A stretch of DNA of 39,336 nt from Rhodospirillales bacterium (GTDB taxonomy: Bacteria > Pseudomonadota > Alphaproteobacteria > Acetobacterales > Acetobacteraceae), in assembly GCA_947447625.1 (NCBI GenBank), contig CANFKS010000030.1, positions 1 through 39,336 on the forward strand, in the 5' to 3' direction. Each line of letters opens with the position of its first letter. The stretch's first letter is position 1. A program made the position numbers and the translations under genes. Positions 1 to 10,114 of the stretch are shown here, one piece after another. The notes under the pieces are model-generated. The model was not told where the DNA came from, made no database searches, and saw only the letters and a program-made list of their open reading frames with translations.

Positions 1-1
1 A

Positions 2-627
2 GCCGCCGGGTGCGGCCTCGCCTGTCTCGCCATGATCGCCGGCCATCACGGCCTCGATACCGACATGACCACCCTGCGCCGCCGCTTCCCGATCTCGCTG
101 AAAGGCGCCACCCTCGAAGACCTCATCGCCACCACCCGCGCGCTGCGCTGCGACCCCGAGGATTGCCCCAAACTCCGCCTGCCCTGCATCCTGCATTGGG
201 AGTTCAAGCGCTTCGTCGTCGCCGTCCGCCGTGGCCAGGCCGTCATCCATCATCCCGCCATCGGCCAGCGCCGCATCCCGCTGCGCGCGCTTGACCGCGC
301 CTTCACCGGCGTCGTCCTCGAACTCGCCCCCGCCGCCGGCTTCACGAAGCGCCGCGAACGCTCCCCGCTCGATCTGTTCGACCTCATACGCTTCGGCCTC
401 GATGTGATCAAAGCCCTGGCCCAGGCCTTCGTGCTCTCCGTGCTGCTCGAAATCTTCGTGCTGCTCAGCCCGTTCTATATGCAACTCGTCGTCGACGAGG
501 CGATCCTCAAAGGCGACCGCAACCTCCTCGTCGGCCTCTCCGCCGCTTGCGCCCTGCTCTACACCTTCAAGGCCGCGGCGAACCCGTTCCGCAGCTTCGT
601 CTTCCAGTTCCTCGGCACCAGCCTCCA
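2..627 (+). pseudogene. Truncated peptidase-C39-like ABC exporter (5' part)
   Basis: The frame is already open at the window edge and reads AAGCGLACLAMIAGHHG, the catalytic-cysteine block of C39 bacteriocin-processing exporters (CvaB/LagD type). It continues through LPCILHW and FTGVVLEL, then into the first part of the ABC membrane domain (SPFYMQLVVDEAILKGD, FQFLGTSL). Family members are about 700 residues and carry further membrane helices plus an ATPase domain; here homology stops after about 208 codons, at FLGTSL. The frame stays open to 880, but that tail is only the antisense of the neighbouring MFS gene. The peptidase is also degenerate: the His expected in the NHFVV motif is Arg (KRFVVAV) and the Asp of IHDP is His (IHHP). 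I read it as a broken exporter; a functional product is unlikely. Confidence 0.75.
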
Positions 628-630
628 TCC

Positions 631-1806
631 TTATCGCAGCGTCCGCCCGCCGCCCACCCAGACCAACACAGCCCCGGCCACGCTCAGTCCAGCCGCTGCC
701 CATCCCATTGTCGCCCAGGCCTCCGCGGCCACCAGCACGCCGCCCAACAGCGCCGCAGTCATCCATCCCACAGAGGCGCAGGATATGTTGATCCCGAGCA
801 CGGTCGCCCGAACCTGGGGTGGGACCCCGCCCAGCAGCGCAAACAGCGGAGGTCGGCTCGCCCCATTGACCAGCATATAGAGACACGCCACCGCAACGGC
901 CGCGCTGATCCCCCAGCCAGGCAAAAACAGCGCCAGCGCCGCAGCCCCCGTGCACAAGGCCGCAACCGTAAAGAGCAAAGGGCGGTTGACCATCCGATCG
1001 GTGATCCGCCCGCCCAGCACGTTGCCCAGGAAGCTGCTCCCCGCCACCAGCATCAACGGTACAGGCAGTTCCGACAGCGTCAGGTGGTGCGCGAGTTGGA
1101 GGTAGGTCGCGAAATAGGTTGCCACCATGCCGAAGCAAATGCGCTCGGTGATGCTCGCGCCCAGCAACGCCAGAACGCGGGGGCCAAGTGCTTCCCGAAT
1201 TCCGCCTCTGCTCGGCCCGGAATGCGCCGCGGCCCCGCTGCCCCGCACCAGCAGGAGTGTTGCTCCCGCCACCAAGCCTGTGCAGCCGCCCACGATCAGA
1301 CTCACCCCGCGCCAGCCAAGAAACGCCCCGATCCAACTCGCCATGGGCACGCCCACCAACAGCGCGAGTGACTGCCCGCCGATGAGCCAGCCCATCGCCC
1401 GACCACGCTGGCTGTCGGCCACGCGGTCACCCACCTCGCCGTAGATGCTGCCCATGTAGATGCCGCTCGCCAGCCCACCCAGCAATGCGGTCAACAGGAC
1501 CTGCCAGTAAGCCCATGCCACGGCCGAACCGGCCATCATCCCCGCCATGACGACGAGCGCTCCGACCAGCAGGCCGCGCCGACCCACGCGTTCGGCCAAG
1601 GGGCCCGTAAAAAAGGAGGAGATACCGACCGCGACCGCAGAGCCGGCCAGCATGTGCGAGAGCACGACGATATCCACGTCGAGATCGCGCGCCATGTGCA
1701 GGAGGAATGGCGATCGGGTCGTGCCGATGGATCCGGACATGAACATCCCGGCGCCACCCACCGCTAGCAAGCCCAGTGGCAGCACGACATCGTTGGATTT
1801 TGTCAC
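631..1806 (-). CDS. MFS transporter
   Basis: A 391-residue membrane protein with about 12 hydrophobic segments, the usual length of a major facilitator superfamily carrier. The loop after TM2 (GPLAERVGRRGLLVGAL) matches the MFS G-x-L-x-D-R-x-G-R-R signature in relaxed form, and DRMVNRPLL marks the equivalent loop of the second half. The N-terminal half resembles the arabinose-efflux/drug:H+ antiporter branch (AraJ/CynX-like), but the substrate cannot be read from sequence. It is the last of three minus-strand genes (SDR, MFS, MFS), with 103 bases separating it from the MFS gene upstream. Its stop codon lies almost exactly at the point where the truncated ABC exporter frame loses homology. Confidence 0.85.
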   Translation of the reverse strand: MTKSNDVVLPLGLLAVGGAGMFMSGSIGTTRSPFLLHMARDLDVDIVVLSHMLAGSAVAVGISSFFTGPLAERVGRRGLLVGALVVMAGMMAGSAVAWAYWQVLLTALLGGLASGIYMGSIYGEVGDRVADSQRGRAMGWLIGGQSLALLVGVPMASWIGAFLGWRGVSLIVGGCTGLVAGATLLLVRGSGAAAHSGPSRGGIREALGPRVLALLGASITERICFGMVATYFATYLQLAHHLTLSELPVPLMLVAGSSFLGNVLGGRITDRMVNRPLLFTVAALCTGAAALALFLPGWGISAAVAVACLYMLVNGASRPPLFALLGGVPPQVRATVLGINISCASVGWMTAALLGGVLVAAEAWATMGWAAAGLSVAGAVLVWVGGGRTLR

Positions 1807-1909
1807 TTGTTATCTCTCACGAGGCCAGCCGCGCATGCCGAGGCCATGGCGGGTAGATCGCCGATGGATGCGTCACGGGAATCCCGTGGCTGAGGTGGGT
1901 CATCTGAAC

Positions 1910-3094
1910 CTAAAGCCGGCGCGGAATGCGCCCGGCAAGCACGGCGGAGGCGAGCATCATGGTCCCGGAAGCAACGAACACCGAGGGGAGGGCAAAGAAG
2001 GCAAGCAGGATCGAGCAAATGACCGGTGGCGCGACTTGTGTGACGTCGCGGAAGCTTGCGAAGACGGTGGTCATCTCGGCCCGCTCGTAGGGGTGGACAG
2101 CGCGCAGGAACAGCAGGTTGCCGGCACCGTCGAGGGCACCGGCACTGAAGGCTGCGATCACAAGGAAGCAGGCACCGAGCCATGGCAGGCCGGCGGCCAT
2201 GGCGGCTGCGATGCTGAAGATCCCGGCGCCGGCGTAGCACGCGCGCATCAGGCTGCGCAGCCCGAAGCGACGGCCAACCCAGCCCCAGATCGGCACCAGC
2301 CAAGTCCAGGCCGTGCCAATCGAGACGACGAGGCCGCCGGTCTCCGGGCTGAGACCCGAGGTCACCGCGAGGATGGGCGCATAGACGAAGAACATGCTCC
2401 ACCACGACGAGCGGGCGGAGGCGAGCGTCCAGGCAAGGAGCAGACGAGGCTGGGAGAAGAAACGCGGCAGATAGCGCAGCGGGTTGGTCGCATCGCGCGG
2501 GGCGGCGGCCTGGCTTTCCGAGAGGTCTATGGCGCGGAAAAGGATGAGCAGCGCCGCGGCGGTGATGATGACGACGGCGAAGGGCGCGGAGAAGGCGAAG
2601 TTTTCCTGAAGGTGGACGCCGAACCACGGGCCGAAGGTCCAGGGCGCTGCGGCGGCAAAGATGCGGGTCGGCTCGAAATGCCGCAGCGCCTGGCGGGGTA
2701 CGTTGTCGAGCAGATAGAGCTGGCTGGTGATGTCCAGACAGGCAATGCCGACAGCGTTGAGGATGAGGCCGGCGGCGAAGGCGGGCAGGATGTCGATGGC
2801 GAACAGAACGCCGCTGGCGGCGAGCGCCAGAGCGCCCACGGCAAACACCCGGCGGCGGCCGAGTTGGCGGACAAGAAACGGGATGCTGAATCTGCCTGCA
2901 ACCGCCGCGATCCCCGTCATGGCATAGAGCAGAGTCACCGCCTGGGCGGTGCCCAGCAGATGCAGGGCTCCAAGCGGCAGGACAGTGAGCAGAACCGCCT
3001 GTGCCACGCTGGGGAAAAAGAACAGGCTGAGGAAGGCCGCACCCTGGCGCGCCGGCAGGCCGGCGATGGTCCGGGGCAGGAGCACACGGATCAT
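1910..3094 (-). CDS. MFS transporter
   Basis: A 394-residue polytopic membrane protein with the layout of an MFS carrier: VRQLGRRRVFAVGAL is the TM2-3 loop and GRRFGLRSLMRA the equivalent in the second half. The ATG at 3094 is preferred; a longer frame reaches upstream but would run into the end of the SDR gene, while this start lies 7 bases after that gene's TGA, implying translational coupling. It resembles the other MFS gene downstream only as a superfamily member. Its base composition differs too: the plus strand is G-rich here and C-rich in the neighbour, so the two are probably not a recent duplication. Export or uptake of the substrate of the adjoining dehydrogenase is possible but unproven. 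Confidence 0.8.
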   Translation of the reverse strand: MIRVLLPRTIAGLPARQGAAFLSLFFFPSVAQAVLLTVLPLGALHLLGTAQAVTLLYAMTGIAAVAGRFSIPFLVRQLGRRRVFAVGALALAASGVLFAIDILPAFAAGLILNAVGIACLDITSQLYLLDNVPRQALRHFEPTRIFAAAAPWTFGPWFGVHLQENFAFSAPFAVVIITAAALLILFRAIDLSESQAAAPRDATNPLRYLPRFFSQPRLLLAWTLASARSSWWSMFFVYAPILAVTSGLSPETGGLVVSIGTAWTWLVPIWGWVGRRFGLRSLMRACYAGAGIFSIAAAMAAGLPWLGACFLVIAAFSAGALDGAGNLLFLRAVHPYERAEMTTVFASFRDVTQVAPPVICSILLAFFALPSVFVASGTMMLASAVLAGRIPRRL

Positions 3095-3101
3095 GGACGG
3101 G

Positions 3102-3947
3102 TCAGCGCGCGGCGGCGTCCTCACGCAGGACCTTCTGGATTTCGCCACGCCCTGCGGTTGCTTGGGAGAAGCGGGTGCCGGTGATCATGCCGCCGTCGAT
3201 CAGCAGATCGATGCCGGTGACGAAGCTTGACGCGTCGCTGGCCAAATAGAGCGCGCCGCGTGCGATGTCGTCGGGCATGCCGGCGCGAGGAATCGGCTGG
3301 GATTTTGCGAAGCGCGCGGTGAGCAGATCGGTCTGCCCGTCGGCGACGTCAGAGTCGATGCCGATGCCTTTGCCGAAAATCCCGGTGACGATGGCGCCAG
3401 GGGAGAGGCTGTTGACGCGCACACCGTATTCGCCAAGCTCGGCGGCGACCACTTTGGACAAATGGACCACGGCTGCCTTGGCGGCGCAGTAGGTCTGCGA
3501 GCCGGCGCCGGCACGGAAGGCAGCGACGCTGCCGGTGTTGATGATACTGCCGGAGCGTTGGGCGATCATGATGGGAGCCGCATATTTCATGCCGACGGCG
3601 ACGCTGCGCACGAGCAGCGCCATCAACCCGTCGTATTCGGCGATGTCGAGGTCGACAATGCTGCGGTGGGGGATGCCGACGCCGGCATTGTTGAAGAGAA
3701 CGTCGAGCCGGCCGAAACGGGCTGCTGTGCCCTCGACGAGGGCGCGGATCTGCTCGGCGTCGGACACATCGGTCTGCATAAAGCTCGCGGACTGGCCGAT
3801 GCGGGCGGCAATGTCGTGCCCAACATCGGCGCGGCGGCCCGCCAGCACGACGGTGGCGCCCTCCTCGGCGAAGAGTTCGGCGGTGCGGGCGCCGATCCCA
3901 CTGGTAGCGCCGGTCACGATAGCCACCTTGCCATCAAGCATGCCCAT
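3102..3947 (-). CDS. SDR family NAD(P)-dependent oxidoreductase
   Basis: A classical short-chain dehydrogenase of 281 residues. The sequence shows the nucleotide-binding TGATSGIG (about residues 12-19), NNAGVG, the catalytic Ser in NTGSVAA, the YCAAK catalytic Tyr/Lys pair, and SPGAI after it, ending with the family's DGG near the C terminus. The frame is open about 80 codons further upstream, but that extension is encoded by an intergenic repeat. The start at 3947 has GGAGG 8 bases before it; an ATG at 3953 is too close to that site. Likely substrate is a secondary alcohol, ketone or steroid/bile-acid-like compound, not determinable here. It is first in a three-gene minus-strand unit with two MFS carriers. 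Confidence 0.9.
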   Translation of the reverse strand: MGMLDGKVAIVTGATSGIGARTAELFAEEGATVVLAGRRADVGHDIAARIGQSASFMQTDVSDAEQIRALVEGTAARFGRLDVLFNNAGVGIPHRSIVDLDIAEYDGLMALLVRSVAVGMKYAAPIMIAQRSGSIINTGSVAAFRAGAGSQTYCAAKAAVVHLSKVVAAELGEYGVRVNSLSPGAIVTGIFGKGIGIDSDVADGQTDLLTARFAKSQPIPRAGMPDDIARGALYLASDASSFVTGIDLLIDGGMITGTRFSQATAGRGEIQKVLREDAAAR

Positions 3948-4090
3948 GGTCATTGCCTCCTGTTTTGCGGTGAGCTTGGACCGTTCGACACGGCGGCTCA
4001 AGCGGTGGCGGTGAGATCGGCGTAAACAGGGCACAATCTGGCTTGAAGTCGCTGCAGCCGCCGCCGGTTTGCCGTGACTCCATATTGCCA

Positions 4091-4205
4091 TCATCAGGCG
4101 CCACAGCGGGATGCTTTCTGATAAGCGAAGGAATCCCGCTCCAACTCTTTGTTTGATCGCCTGATTCAGAGTTTTTGGCGATTCCGCCAAAAATCACCAG
4201 GCTCT
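4091..4205 (-). repeat. Palindromic intergenic repeat, copy A (long form)
   Basis: This copy carries two hairpins. One is TTTTTGGCG/CGCCAAAAA with a 4-base loop (4172-4193). The other is AGCGGGAT/ATCCCGCT (4105-4112 and 4133-4140), with an inner CTTTCTGATAAGCGAAG arm. Between them lies GATCGCCTGATTCAGAG. Closely similar sequence recurs at 12049-12146 in the opposite orientation, in short form at 30486-30538, and as a partial at the right window edge. It sits upstream of the SDR gene, and in one frame it falsely extends that gene's N terminus. No transposase is linked to it. Confidence 0.75.
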
Positions 4206-4493
4206 AAACGCGGTGTCTGCCAAACAGGCAGCGGCGCACGTATCGGGGGGTCCAGGGCTGGCGAGATTGGTCTAACACCCTGTGGATAAGTCTGGGGATG
4301 GGATGAGATCAAAACCTCCAACCCATAGATTCTGAAGCATCACCGCAAACTCGAATTTTGTGAGGCATGTTTTCTAAAGCATTGTAAAAAAAGATAAAAC
4401 TATCGAATTTTGAGGCGCAAAACGCGCTCAGGGCGGTAAGTCCTTGGAGTCAGGCGAGTCAAGCCGCAAAGTGGATAAAATTCGAGACGATAT
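4206..4493. other. Gene-free, AT-richer intergenic segment
   Basis: No convincing gene lies between repeat copy A and the hairpin after the binding-protein gene. Around 4300-4420 the composition is markedly more AT-rich than the rest of the window, with runs such as GTAAAAAAAGATAAAAC and AATTTTG. Short open frames here have no codon bias or recognisable product. The segment could contain promoters for the minus-strand SDR unit, or be a residue of rearrangement. No specific binding site could be identified. Confidence 0.5.
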
Positions 4494-4523
4494 CCTGTGG
4501 CGCCGATCGTCGGGCGCCACAGG
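4494..4523 (-). terminator. Hairpin after the liv-type operon
   Basis: CCTGTGGCGCC and GGCGCCACAGG form a perfect 11-bp stem around an 8-base loop. It starts 10 bases beyond the TGA of the substrate-binding protein, the last gene of the minus-strand operon. There is no immediate U-tract on the minus strand, only TTTT some 20 bases further on, so intrinsic termination is plausible but not certain. It may instead stabilise the mRNA 3' end. Confidence 0.55.
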
Positions 4524-4532
4524 GACTCCGTC

Positions 4533-5702
4533 TCAGAACCCGAGCGGGCTGGCTTCGGCCTTGATCCACTTGCCACCCTTGACCTGGGCGAGGAAGCTTT
4601 CCGTCGAACCGGAATGCGTGTCTGCGGCGAAGGTGATGGCCGGCGTGCCGAACATGTCCTTGTAGCCCTTCACCTGTTCGAGGCCGGCGAGGAAGCTGTC
4701 GACCGTGAGGTTCTTCCCGGCGTTCTCCAATGCCTTGATCACCACCTGCGCCCCGGTGTAGCCGACCTGGGCGGCCGGGTTGGGCTCCTTGCCGTAGAGC
4801 TTGACGTAGTTGTTGTAGAACGCCTTGCCCACTGGGTCCGGATTCTCGGCGCCGAGCAGGATGAAGGTCGCCATGGCGTAATAGCCTTCGGTGATGCCGC
4901 CCGGCACTTCGGCGACCGCGCTGTCATACGACGCGACGGGGCCGACAATATCCACGTCCCAGCCCATCTTGCGGATGGCCGACATGCCCTGGATGGTATC
5001 GCGCACGATGGTGCCGAAGAACACCACGTCACACTTGGCATCGCGCAGACGGGCAGCAGCCGACGTGAAATCGGTGTCGGTGGGCTTGTGCTTGGTCTCG
5101 GCGGTGAGCTTCATGCCCTGGACCTTGAGCTGGTCGGCCACGCCATCCGTCACGTCGCGGCCGAAATCAGTGTCCTGCGCGAGCGTGCAGATCGCCTTCT
5201 TGCCGCGCTTCTCGGCGAAGTATTTAACCGCTGCGCGCGCACCATCATAATACGAGGCGAGCAGCGCGAACTTCAGCTTGTGGTGCGGCTCGGCCATCGA
5301 GCGCGCCGAGGTCAGCGGGAAGATGTTCGGCACATTCTTCGCGAGCTGGTCCGGCAGCACCGCGTTGTTCATCGGCGTGCCACCATTGGCGACCAAAAAG
5401 AACACGTTGTCGCGGTTGATCAGCTTGTTTGCCGCCTGGATCGAGCGCGGCACCTGGTACTGATTGTCCTCAACGATGTATTTGATCTTCCGCCCGTTGA
5501 TCCCGCCCTTGGCGTTCACTTCGTCAAACGCCATGCGGTAGGCGTTGGAGTTGTTGACACCCCAGGCAACCGTCACGCCGGACAGGTCGGTATAGGTGCC
5601 GATGGTGATTTCAGTATCCGTGACACCGCGCACCGGGTCGGCAGCGTATGCTGCCCCCGCGATGCCGACGGCGATGGCGCTGGCCAGTAGCAGATGACGC
5701 AT
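4533..5702 (-). CDS. livK: Branched-chain amino acid-type ABC transporter substrate-binding protein
   Basis: A 389-residue periplasmic binding protein of the LivK/Peripla_BP_6 family. It begins with a Sec signal peptide (MRHLLLASAIAVGIAGAAYA, cleavage before ADP), followed by ITIGTYTDLSG, the typical first strand of the family. Residues such as NGGTPMNNAVLP and QDTDFGRDV mark the two-lobe fold. The ATG at 5702 is chosen because AGGAGG lies 5 bases upstream; an ATG 18 bases earlier overlaps this site. It is the last gene of livH-livM-livG-livF-ligase-livK, so it supplies substrate to the permease. Family members bind amino acids, but also urea, amides and aromatic or aliphatic carboxylates; the neighbouring ligase and hydrolases suggest a carboxylate or amide. 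The symbol denotes family only. Confidence 0.88.
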   Translation of the reverse strand: MRHLLLASAIAVGIAGAAYAADPVRGVTDTEITIGTYTDLSGVTVAWGVNNSNAYRMAFDEVNAKGGINGRKIKYIVEDNQYQVPRSIQAANKLINRDNVFFLVANGGTPMNNAVLPDQLAKNVPNIFPLTSARSMAEPHHKLKFALLASYYDGARAAVKYFAEKRGKKAICTLAQDTDFGRDVTDGVADQLKVQGMKLTAETKHKPTDTDFTSAAARLRDAKCDVVFFGTIVRDTIQGMSAIRKMGWDVDIVGPVASYDSAVAEVPGGITEGYYAMATFILLGAENPDPVGKAFYNNYVKLYGKEPNPAAQVGYTGAQVVIKALENAGKNLTVDSFLAGLEQVKGYKDMFGTPAITFAADTHSGSTESFLAQVKGGKWIKAEASPLGF

Positions 5703-5758
5703 CCGTTCCTCCTGTTGCATGCCGAATTTTTAAACGCTCTCCGCGCGACTGTCGGCCG

Positions 5759-7503
5759 TCAGGCCGCGCGGTACATGTCGTCGATCAGGTGCTGGTATTT
5801 GTTGAGCACCAAATGCCGCCTCAGCCGCATTGCAGGCGTCACCTCGGGGTCCTCCGGCTCGATCCGCGCCGGCAGGATATGGAACGCGGCCAGCACCATA
5901 TCGGGTGCCCAGGCGCGCAATTCAGCCGATATCAAGCCCTGCACGTCGCTGGTTCGCACCAGCGAAACCGTCGAGGTGAACGGCACATTGCGGTCCTGCG
6001 CCCATTTTTCCACCGCGTCGAATTCCAGAATCACGAGGCATGCGAGGCTCTCCCGGCCATGCCCGACCAAAACAGCGTCCGCGATGAACGGTGACAGCTT
6101 TACCCGGCTCTCGAACCCGGCCGGCAACACCTCACGCCCATCGGCCATCGTCAGCGCCTCCCCCTGCCGACCCGCCAGGACAAGTTGCCCGCCATCGAGC
6201 CGCCCGAGATCGCCGGTGTGCAGCCAGCCCACCTCGTCCGTCGCCGGCACCAGCGCGCCATCCTGCCACAATCCGGCGCACACATGCGGCCCGCGCAGCC
6301 AGACCTCGCCCGCCGGCGACAGCGCCAACTCACCCCACGGCACCGGGACCCCCACGCTGCCCGCCCGATGGTCCCCGGCGGGCGACACGCTCGCCACGCC
6401 GCCGCACTCCGTCGTGCCATAGACCTGCCGCAGGTCCACCCCGAGGGTCTGGAACCAGCGCACCAGCTCGTCCGATACTGGCGTACCCCCGACAAACGCC
6501 AGCCGGGCCCGATCAAGCCCGATCGCGGCGCGCACCGGCGCCAGCACCAGCCGATCCGCCAGCACGGCCAACGCGCCGAGCCTCCTCCCTTCCGCCCGCG
6601 GCGCTGCCTGCGCCATCGCCCAGTTGAACAAATGCCGCTGGATCCAGGTCGCACCCCCCGCCGACATCGTCATCGTGGCATGGAGCTTCTGCCAAATCCG
6701 CGGAATCGCGAACATCACGGTGGGCCGCACCTCCTGGAGGTTCTCCGGTACCGTCTCGGCACTTTCCACCAGGTTGCTGATCGTCCCGCACGACAGCGCC
6801 ACATACAGCCCGAACACCCGCTCCACGGCGAGGCTCAGCGGCAGGAATCCGAGCCGCTCATCCGCCGCACCCTGCCCGGTCAACGCCGCTGCATGAGCGA
6901 TTTGCGTTGCCAGGTTGGCATGGCTCAGCGCCACCAGCCGCGGTTCCTCCGACGTTCCGGAGGTTGCCGTCAGAATGGCGATCGAGCCCGGATCGATGGT
7001 GCCCACACTGCGCGCCCACGCCTCCGGCCGCGCCACATTGCGCGCCGAAAAGGCCTCGAGGCTTTCGCACATCGGGTCGCTGAAATCGCGCAACCCCTTC
7101 ATGTCCATAATGACAATCCGCTGCAGCGCCGGACACGCCGCGCGCATCTGCAACACCTTGTCGAGCTGCTCCTCGTTCTCGACGAACAGCAGCCGACACC
7201 CCGATGCCGCCAAGGTCACCGCCGTCGGCTCGCCCGGATCCGTCGGCGCCAGGCCGAGCGCAATGCCGCCCGCACCTTGGATCGCGAGATCGGCGGCGAT
7301 CCAATCCGGCCCCGTCTCGGCCAAAATCCCGGCCACCACCCCGGGCCCCACCCCGGCCTCGACCAGCCCAAGCCCGATTGCCCGCACACGCTCGGCCAGT
7401 TGCGACCAGGTGATCGCCTGCCAGATGCCACGGTCCTTTTTGCGCAAAATCGTCGCAGTGCCCTGCGTGCCGGCACGGTCCAGCAGGAGGGCGGGAAGGG
7501 TGC

Positions 7504-7507
<4 letters not shown>
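5759..7507 (-). CDS. AMP-binding (acyl-CoA synthetase-like) protein in the liv operon
   Basis: A 582-residue member of the long-chain acyl-CoA synthetase branch of the ANL superfamily, which adenylates a carboxylate with ATP and transfers it to CoA. Visible motifs are the P-loop TATSGTSEEPRLVALSH, VYGTTECGG, WLHTGDLGRLD and FESRVKLSPFIADAVLVG. Two expected lysines look changed. The P-loop normally reads G-x-PKG but here is EPRL. The C-terminal T-x-K-LKR-like segment is TPAMRLRR. Reduced or altered activity is therefore possible. The ATG at 7507 overlaps the livF stop in an ATGA; a GTG two codons earlier is less likely. Synthetases within liv operons are a recurring arrangement in proteobacteria and imply that the imported solute is activated to a CoA ester. 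The acyl substrate is unknown. Confidence 0.85.
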
Positions 7508-8273
<766 letters not shown>

Positions 8274-8277
<4 letters not shown>

Positions 8278-9038
8278 GGCTCGCCTCCGATATAGGCGCG
8301 GATCACCTCGGGGTCGGACTGCACCTCCGCCGCCGTTCCCATCGCCAGGATGCGCCCGTAATTCAACGCCATCACCCGATCCGACACGGCGCTCACCAGC
8401 TTCATGTCGTGCTCGACCATGATGACGGTGATGCCGAGATCCTTTTTGATGTCGTCGATCCAGAAGGCCATCTCCTCGGTCTCCTCGACATTGAGGCCTG
8501 ACGAGGGCTCATCGAGCAGCAGCAGTTTCGGCTCCGTGCACAACGCCCGCCCAAGTTCCACCACCTTGCGCACCCCGTAGGGCAGATTGGCGATCAGGCT
8601 GTCGCGGTGGCGCTGCAAGCCCAGAAACGCAATCACCTCCTCGGCCACCTTGCGATGCTCCACCTCGGCGCGGCGCACCGACGGCAAAAATCCAAGCTGG
8701 CTCAGCAGCCCCACCTTCGAATGGCAGTGCCGCCCGATCAGAAGGTTCTGCAACAATGTCGCATTGGCAAACAGCTCGATGTTCTGAAACGTCCGCGCGA
8801 TGCCGAGCCCGGCAATCAGATGCGGCGGCGTCTCGGTGATATCCTGCCCGTTGAAGTTCAGCCGCCCGCTGGTCGGATTGTAGATCCGGCTGATCAGATT
8901 GAAGATCGTGGTCTTGCCCGCCCCGTTCGGCCCGATGATGGAGAACACCTCTCCGGGCCTCACATCGAAGCTGACCCCCTCGACCGCCCGGATTCCACCA
9001 AAGCGGATGCCGAGGTCAGTTGCGCTGAACAGGCTCAT
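8274..9038 (-). CDS. livG: ABC transporter ATP-binding protein LivG-type
   Basis: A 254-residue ATPase with the LivG hallmarks: IRFGGIRAVEGVSFDV, Walker A GPNGAGKTTIFNLISR, the Q-loop segment ARTFQNIELF, and Walker B LLLLDEPSSGLN followed by VEHDMKLV. The canonical LSGGQ signature is replaced by LPYGVRKVVELGRAL, which is normal for LivG (LPYGxQRRLEIARAL) but has Val-Arg where QR is usual. The start overlaps the livM stop by 4 bases (ATGA). It is expected to pair with LivF and contact the LivM/LivH membrane subunits. Confidence 0.93.
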
Positions 9039-10111
9039 CGCAGGCGCTCCGATTTAGCGTAGCTTTTCTGCCGGCGCGAGGCGCTGGCGCGATGCAGCGG
9101 GAAGCGGTTGAACCACAGCTTCATTTTCTGCCACCGCCCGTTGATGCCCATCGGCTCGAACATGATGCACAGCACCAGGATGATGCCGAACACCGACGGC
9201 TCCAGCCCCGGCATCCGCCCCAGCCAGTTCGGCAGGTCATCGCGGATCATGGCGATCCCCTGCGGCAGCAGACGCATGAACATCGCCCCGAAAATCGCCC
9301 CATGCAGCGAGCCAAGCCCGCCAACAAACACGATCGTCACCAGTTGGATCGACAGCAGCACATCGAACGCATCGGGCGCCAGATGCCGCACATAATGCGC
9401 GAACAACCCTCCTGCGAGCCCGGTGATCCCGGCCGACAGGGCAAAGACGATCGTCTTGTACCACGCCAGATTGATGCCCATCGACTGCGCCGAGACCTCA
9501 CTGTCCCGGATCGCCACCATCGCCCGCCCAAGCGGCGAACGCAGCACATTGAGCGCAAGCAGAATGACGAACACCAACGCCACCAGCGACATGTAATAGA
9601 CCGCCCACGGTCCATCCAGCACCACGCCCAACACGCTCGGCGCCTTGACCGGAAAACCGTCGAACCCGCCGGTCACACTGTCCCATTTCTGCAGGACATT
9701 GCTGATGATGCCGCCGAACGCCAGGGTCGCGATGGCGAGATAAAGCCCCGTCATCCGCAACGTCGGAACCCCGATGGCGATCCCGGCCGCGGCCGTCACG
9801 ATCGCCGCGGCCGGCAGCGTGACAGCGAACGGCCAGCCCCGCGCCAGCAGAATTGCCTCCGTATAGGCGCCAATCCCGAGGAAGGCCGAATGCCCCAGGC
9901 TGACCAGCCCGGTATAGCCGGTCAGCAGCATCAGCCCCACGCCGGCGATGGCGAAAATAAACAGCCCCCCGAGCTCGCCGACATAAAACTCCCCGGCAAA
10001 CTGCGGCAGCGCCAGCAGGATCACTATCAGCAGCCCGTACCATATCTTGGCCGAGGGCGCGCGAAACAGGCGGAGATCCTGCTCATACTGGGTCTTGAAC
10101 GGACGGTGCAT
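9035..10111 (-). CDS. livM: Branched-chain amino acid-type ABC transporter permease LivM
   Basis: A 358-residue integral membrane permease with eight or more hydrophobic segments. It shows the LivM family blocks GLMLLTGYTGLVSLGHSAFLGIGAYT (about residues 60-85, the conserved glycine-rich region), AIRDSEVSAQSMGI (cytoplasmic EAA-like loop that docks on the ATPase) and VFVGGLGSLHGAIFGA. A soluble N-terminal extension of about 25 residues and a basic C-terminal tail (RASASRRQKSYAKSERLR) flank the membrane core. The start lies 3 bases after the livH stop, so the two permease genes are read as a unit and should form the translocation heterodimer. Confidence 0.93.
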   Translation of the reverse strand: MHRPFKTQYEQDLRLFRAPSAKIWYGLLIVILLALPQFAGEFYVGELGGLFIFAIAGVGLMLLTGYTGLVSLGHSAFLGIGAYTEAILLARGWPFAVTLPAAAIVTAAAGIAIGVPTLRMTGLYLAIATLAFGGIISNVLQKWDSVTGGFDGFPVKAPSVLGVVLDGPWAVYYMSLVALVFVILLALNVLRSPLGRAMVAIRDSEVSAQSMGINLAWYKTIVFALSAGITGLAGGLFAHYVRHLAPDAFDVLLSIQLVTIVFVGGLGSLHGAIFGAMFMRLLPQGIAMIRDDLPNWLGRMPGLEPSVFGIILVLCIMFEPMGINGRWQKMKLWFNRFPLHRASASRRQKSYAKSERLR

Positions 10112-10114
10112 GGT

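Noticed and set aside
3948-4190. N-terminal extension of the SDR protein by about 80 residues
   Set aside because: The extension is encoded by repeat copy A and lacks homology; a good ribosome site precedes the internal ATG.
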